From assembly GCA_019115725.1 (NCBI GenBank), contig DXCY01000033.1:1-9825 (forward strand): a stretch of 9,825 nt of DNA. Direction: 5' to 3'. Positions 7,303 to 9,825 of the stretch are shown one piece after another. This DNA comes from Candidatus Luteimonas excrementigallinarum. GTDB lineage: Bacteria; Pseudomonadota; Gammaproteobacteria; Xanthomonadales; Xanthomonadaceae. The first letter of the stretch is position 1, and every line of letters starts with the position of its first letter. Under the pieces are notes generated by a model. It was not told the DNA's origin. It worked only from the letters and a program-made list of their open reading frames with translations, and did no database searches. The position numbers were made by a program, and so were the translations under genes.

Positions 7303-7629
7303 ATGTCCAATGAAGTCGGCTACAACGGCAATATCAACACCTACATCTCCAACATCACCAACTCGCGTTCGGCATCTTCGGCGGTCGGCAAGGGCTGGCT
7401 GGTGGCAGTGGCCGAAGCGCTCGGCAAGATGGCTGATGCCCTGGGCCAGAAGATCGAGAAGCAGGCCGCCAAGCTGGACGCCGCCATCCGCGCTGACAAG
7501 AAGGACGTCACCGAGATGAACGCGAAGATGCAGGCCATGACCCAGCAGATGAACATGCTGATGAACGCCATCAGCACCATCATCAAGACCATCGGCGAAG
7601 GCAACACCGCCCTGGCCCGCAAGCAGTAA
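7303..7629 (+). CDS. Small helical 108-residue protein, possible needle/filament-type T3SS subunit
   Basis: This is a 108-residue protein with an excellent ribosome binding site (GAGGA, 7 bases before ATG), an A-rich leader and its own terminator, all signs of high output. Residues 1-28 are Asn/Ser/Thr/Gly-rich (YNGNINTYISNITNSRS). From Trp32 to the end it is helical: an Ala/Lys/Gln-rich helix (about 32-68), a charged turn (ADKKD), then a Met/Gln-rich amphipathic helix ending TALARKQ. There is no signal peptide and no Cys. Length, disordered Asn/Ser-rich start with NSRS, a Trp opening the first helix and the basic-basic-Gln end all resemble the candidate needle at 1036-1362. It may be a paralogue: a second needle, a filament or a tip component. 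The alternative is an unrelated secreted or chaperone-like protein. Confidence 0.8.
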   Translation: MSNEVGYNGNINTYISNITNSRSASSAVGKGWLVAVAEALGKMADALGQKIEKQAAKLDAAIRADKKDVTEMNAKMQAMTQQMNMLMNAISTIIKTIGEGNTALARKQ

Positions 7630-7641
7630 GCAGGACAGGTT

Positions 7642-7669
7642 TTCCAGGGCGGCCCATGGCGCCCTGGAA
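7642..7669 (+). other. Long perfect hairpin in the 3' untranslated region of the 7303 gene
   Basis: TTCCAGGGCG (7642-7651) pairs perfectly with CGCCCTGGAA (7660-7669) around an 8-base loop. No T-run follows, so it is not itself a terminator. It lies 12 bases after the stop codon and 11 bases before the terminator stem. Such a structure could protect the 3' end of a highly used transcript from nucleases (inference). Confidence 0.6.
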
Positions 7670-7680
7670 GGCTCGACAAG

Positions 7681-7712
7681 AGAGGTCCCGGTTCTCCGGG
7701 GCCTCTTTTTTT
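7681..7712 (+). terminator. Rho-independent terminator after the 7303 gene
   Basis: The 11-base stem AGAGGTCCCGG / CCGGGGCCTCT has one G-T wobble, loop TTCT, and a run of seven T (7706-7712). The minus strand lacks a T-run after the stem, so termination is for plus-strand transcripts. It marks the end of the T3SS transcript(s) in this window. Confidence 0.93.
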
Positions 7713-8004
7713 ATGTCAGAAAAGTAGAGGCGTCCCTGGCACTTTGTCCAACAACCAGCAACCCCGGTCGCATCAGCCTCCCTGGGCGCGCGCTACGCGC
7801 GCGAAGCCTCGCGACCATAATGCTCCTCCAGGGAGCTGGATACCTGCGTGCTGAATGCAGAGTTCCCGCAGAACTCTTCCATCGAGACGGATCCGGAATC
7901 CGGAATGGGATGCAAAGCTCTCGGCCACAGAACGTCGGCCACAGGCCAGCGGGGGGCGTGGTCCTCTGTTCGCTCCGGTTACAGTTGGTGGTGGCCCGTT
8001 TGGC
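7713..8004. other. Non-coding convergent spacer with several inverted and direct repeats
   Basis: This is about 290 bases between the plus-strand terminator and the stop of the minus-strand gene. I see no credible gene: open frames here are Arg/Pro/Ser-rich and lack good ribosome binding sites. It holds a hairpin AGAGTTC-CCGCA-GAACTCT (7859-7877), a tandem TCCGGAA x2 (7892-7905), and TCGGCCACAG twice (7921-7930, 7935-7944). The larger fold at 7766-7835 is listed separately. No T-run terminator for the minus-strand gene was found. Confidence 0.6.
7766..7835. repeat. Nested and crossing inverted repeats around a GCGCGCG hairpin
   Basis: A perfect hairpin GCGCGCG-CTA-CGCGCGC (7786-7802) lies inside two outer arm pairs: GGTCGC/GCGACC (7766-7771 with 7811-7816) and CTCCCTGG/CCAGGGAG (7778-7785 with 7828-7835). 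The two outer pairs cross, so they are either alternative folds or a pseudoknot. It lies about 50 bases beyond the plus-strand terminator and about 170 beyond the stop of the minus-strand gene. Confidence 0.5.
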
Positions 8005-9729
8005 CTACCGCCCGCGTCGGGCCAGCAGCCAGGCGCCTATGCCTGCACCAAATCCCAGTGCGGCGAAGCCGAGCAGCCCGGCCAGCGAACGTTGGCTTCC
8101 CGCCGGGATCAGGGTTGTTCCGCCGCCCACCAACAGTGGCAGCAGCAGGACGACGGTGAATGCGAGGCTGACATATGCGGTGAGTGCGAGGAGCCAGTAG
8201 AGACGCTGGAACGTGCGGTCGGCCTGTTCTTCCACGCTGTGGTCGCGACCGCGCGCAGCGGTGTGACCAGGAAGGATGCCGGCCAGTAACCGGTTGAATC
8301 CGGAATCCGCGCGCCCGGCCTTGGGGCGGCGCGCGGCTGCGGCCACGGTGTGCCCGTGGGCGGGGGCCGTGCCTTCGCCGCGGCCGTGGGCGGGAGCGCC
8401 GGCGGCCATGGGATTGCCACTGGCTGCCACGGTGGGAACCGGGGCCTGGGTAACCGCCTGTGCGGCTGCGGTGGCCGAGTGTGCAGCCTGCGGGTTTCCG
8501 GCAGCCTGCAGCAGCGCCGCTTGCTGCGGATTGACCACGGGTGTGGTCTGCAGCGCGGCAGCCGCTTGGCTGGCCGCGGTCTGGGCTGCGCTCTGGGTTG
8601 CAGCCTGGGCGTTGGCCATGGTGGCCGCAGCGGGATTGGCAGAGGCTGTGGCCGCGGTGGACTGGGCCGAAAATGCGGCGGGTATTGTGGAGGGCGATGC
8701 AGTGGACGGAGCCGAAGCAGCCGCAGCGTTGGCGGCCGAGGCCATCGAGGCGGGCATGGGTTGGCCGCCCGGAACGGCTTGGGCGCCGGTGGCCAGGTTT
8801 GCCCCCGGGAGCGCCGTGTGCGCCCGTACCCCGCCGGCCGGCATTGATTGCCCCTGCAGCATGGCTGCGGCCGTCTGCGCAGTGAAAACGCCCGGGCCCA
8901 CGTGCGCCGCGCCCGGCATCACGCCGCTTTGGGCCATTTGTGGGGCAGGTGCAGTTTGCAGCTGGGCTGCGGCCTGGCGGAGTGTCTGGGCCAGGGCTGC
9001 CATCGTCAGGCTGGGCATCTGCTGCGCTGATGCGGTCTGCTGGTGTGCCTGGGGGGGCGCGGTCGATGCCGCCATCCCGGGAGACTGGGTGGGTGCGTGG
9101 CCGTTAGCGGACCAGGGGGCGTTGGCCGATGTGGCGTTGCCGGGCCGACCGTTCTGGCCGTCTCCCCTGGGGCCGCCCGCCTCGGGATGGGCGGCCACTG
9201 GAGCCCGGGGCCCTCCTGCGTCCCAGCCTCCGTGCGGACCGTGGGAGCCGGGTGGTGATGCCGGGCCGTGGGTGTGCGGGGTGTGTGGGGTGTGGGAAAC
9301 CGGGCCGGAAGGGTGCTGCGGGCCGTGGGGGCCGCCAGGGATCGGGGGGCCGGAGGGAGCTGATGGGCCGGAAGGAGCATGCGGCCCTTGTCCGAAAGGT
9401 CCCTGATGGCCGGGAGGGGCCGGTCCATCTCCCCGGGCGTGGGCGGCCACGGTGGAGGCGTGGGAAGCGCCCATTCCGGGCAGTGAGTTCAATAACGAAC
9501 CCGGATTGGGAAGCGGCGATCCCACGCCAAGCGGCGTGTGGGTTGAGTGATGTCCGCCCGAGTGCGCGTGGTGATGTCCGGCCCAGGCCGGCGGACCTCC
9601 GCCGGGCGGTCGGTTGGCGACATGGTGGAACAGCGGAGAGTTCAGCGAGCCATGGAGCGAGCGCAGCGGTGAGTGCCCCGCGTTGAACAGCGAGGTGAGG
9701 ACTTTGGACGGGCTCGGGATGGACACCAT
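8005..9729 (-). CDS. Acid-poor His/Pro/Gly/Ala-rich protein with C-terminal membrane hairpin, unknown family
   Basis: This is a 574-residue protein I cannot assign. The start is ATG at 9729, with GGAG (9737-9740) 7 bases upstream; the frame could extend to a GTG at 9777 without a good site. Residues 1-40 are Ser/Leu/Pro-rich and amphipathic. Residues 41-170 are Gly/Pro/His-rich with near-repeats (HTPHTPHTHGP, GPHGPQHPSGP, GHHHAHSGGHH). Residues 215-445 are Ala/Gln/Thr/Ser-rich. A basic linker and an acidic patch (DHSVEEQAD, 496-504) precede two membrane helices (about 510-535 and 549-571) and a final RRGR. Only 10 acidic residues occur, the first at D101, with none between D190 and E452. The opposite frame (8276-9406) is Trp/Cys-rich and implausible. 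Position beside the T3SS and an acid-free Ser-rich start fit a secreted effector or translocator, but an inner-membrane protein with a long disordered arm is equally possible. Confidence 0.72.
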   Translation of the reverse strand: MVSIPSPSKVLTSLFNAGHSPLRSLHGSLNSPLFHHVANRPPGGGPPAWAGHHHAHSGGHHSTHTPLGVGSPLPNPGSLLNSLPGMGASHASTVAAHARGDGPAPPGHQGPFGQGPHAPSGPSAPSGPPIPGGPHGPQHPSGPVSHTPHTPHTHGPASPPGSHGPHGGWDAGGPRAPVAAHPEAGGPRGDGQNGRPGNATSANAPWSANGHAPTQSPGMAASTAPPQAHQQTASAQQMPSLTMAALAQTLRQAAAQLQTAPAPQMAQSGVMPGAAHVGPGVFTAQTAAAMLQGQSMPAGGVRAHTALPGANLATGAQAVPGGQPMPASMASAANAAAASAPSTASPSTIPAAFSAQSTAATASANPAAATMANAQAATQSAAQTAASQAAAALQTTPVVNPQQAALLQAAGNPQAAHSATAAAQAVTQAPVPTVAASGNPMAAGAPAHGRGEGTAPAHGHTVAAAARRPKAGRADSGFNRLLAGILPGHTAARGRDHSVEEQADRTFQRLYWLLALTAYVSLAFTVVLLLPLLVGGGTTLIPAGSQRSLAGLLGFAALGFGAGIGAWLLARRGR

Positions 9730-9825
9730 GCCAACGCTCCGGAAGCGGTTTGTCGCGACGCCAGCCCCCCGTCGCACAGCTGTCTGTAACGCTACCGCGG
9801 CGCGTGGCTGGGGGTAGCTGGGGCT
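9730..9825 (-). other. Upstream region of the minus-strand gene
   Basis: These 96 bases carry the GGAG ribosome binding site (9737-9740) of the minus-strand gene. Further upstream, GC-rich sequence contains an 8-base palindrome, ACAGCTGT (9776-9783). I see no convincing sigma-70 promoter and no TTCGC-N15-TTCGC plant-inducible box. The promoter may lie beyond the window. Confidence 0.3.

Noticed and set aside
7720..7740. Possible GTAG-type REP element (Stenotrophomonas-like) starting at the GTAG near 7725
   Set aside because: The GTAG is not followed by the expected stem-loop, so there is no real support for a REP.
7786..7802. GCGCGCG hairpin as terminator of the minus-strand gene
   Set aside because: There is no T-run on the minus strand after the stem, and it lies about 200 bases past the stop codon.
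7820..8289. Small plus-strand open frames in the convergent spacer (7820-8200, 7848-8159, 7855-8289)
   Set aside because: They have no good start signals, run into the 3' end of the minus-strand gene, and their translations resemble frame shadows.
8276..9406. Plus-strand open frame (376 codons) opposite the acid-poor minus-strand gene
   Set aside because: The translation is Trp/Cys/Ala-rich in a way not seen in real proteins. The minus-strand frame has a good ribosome binding site and a coherent membrane hairpin, although its own low complexity leaves some doubt.

Overview
The window is GC-rich proteobacterial DNA dominated by one structural operon of a type III secretion system (T3SS, injectisome). 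High GC, strong GC preference at third codon positions, and the gene order sctI-J-K-L-N-O suggest a beta- or gammaproteobacterium. That order is shared with the Xanthomonas/Ralstonia hrpB operon and the Bordetella bsc operon. A Xanthomonadaceae member of the Stenotrophomonas/Lysobacter kind is my best guess, but no taxonomic marker is present.

Layout, left to right. Positions 3-6492 (+) hold a compact run: the 3' part of sctD (inner-membrane ring), a small needle-like protein (candidate sctF), sctI (inner rod), sctJ (ring lipoprotein), sctK, sctL and sctN (sorting platform and ATPase), sctO (stalk) and an sctP/HpaP-like gene (needle length / substrate switch). The junctions sctK-sctL, sctL-sctN and sctN-sctO each overlap by 4 bases, indicating translational coupling. 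In many systems sctQRSTU follow sctP. Here the run breaks: a 140-base spacer with CTAGGG/CCCTAG palindromes comes next, then an unrecognised acidic 197-residue protein (6633-7226) and a second 108-residue helical protein (7303-7629). A strong intrinsic terminator (7681-7712) closes this side.

A non-coding, repeat- and hairpin-rich stretch (7713-8004) follows. Beyond it a convergent minus-strand gene (8005-9729) encodes a 574-residue protein of extreme composition: a Ser/Pro/Gly/His-rich N-terminal half, an Ala/Gln/Thr-rich middle, almost no acidic residues, and a C-terminal two-helix membrane hairpin. I cannot assign it to a family.

How the genes work together: SctD and SctJ form the inner-membrane rings, SctI the rod, the SctF candidate the needle, SctK/L/N/O the cytoplasmic platform that feeds substrates, and SctP sets the export switch. 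The two unknown plus-strand genes and the minus-strand gene are the least explained and most interesting part. They sit where secreted components, chaperones or effectors are often found, but their link to secretion is inferred from position and composition only.
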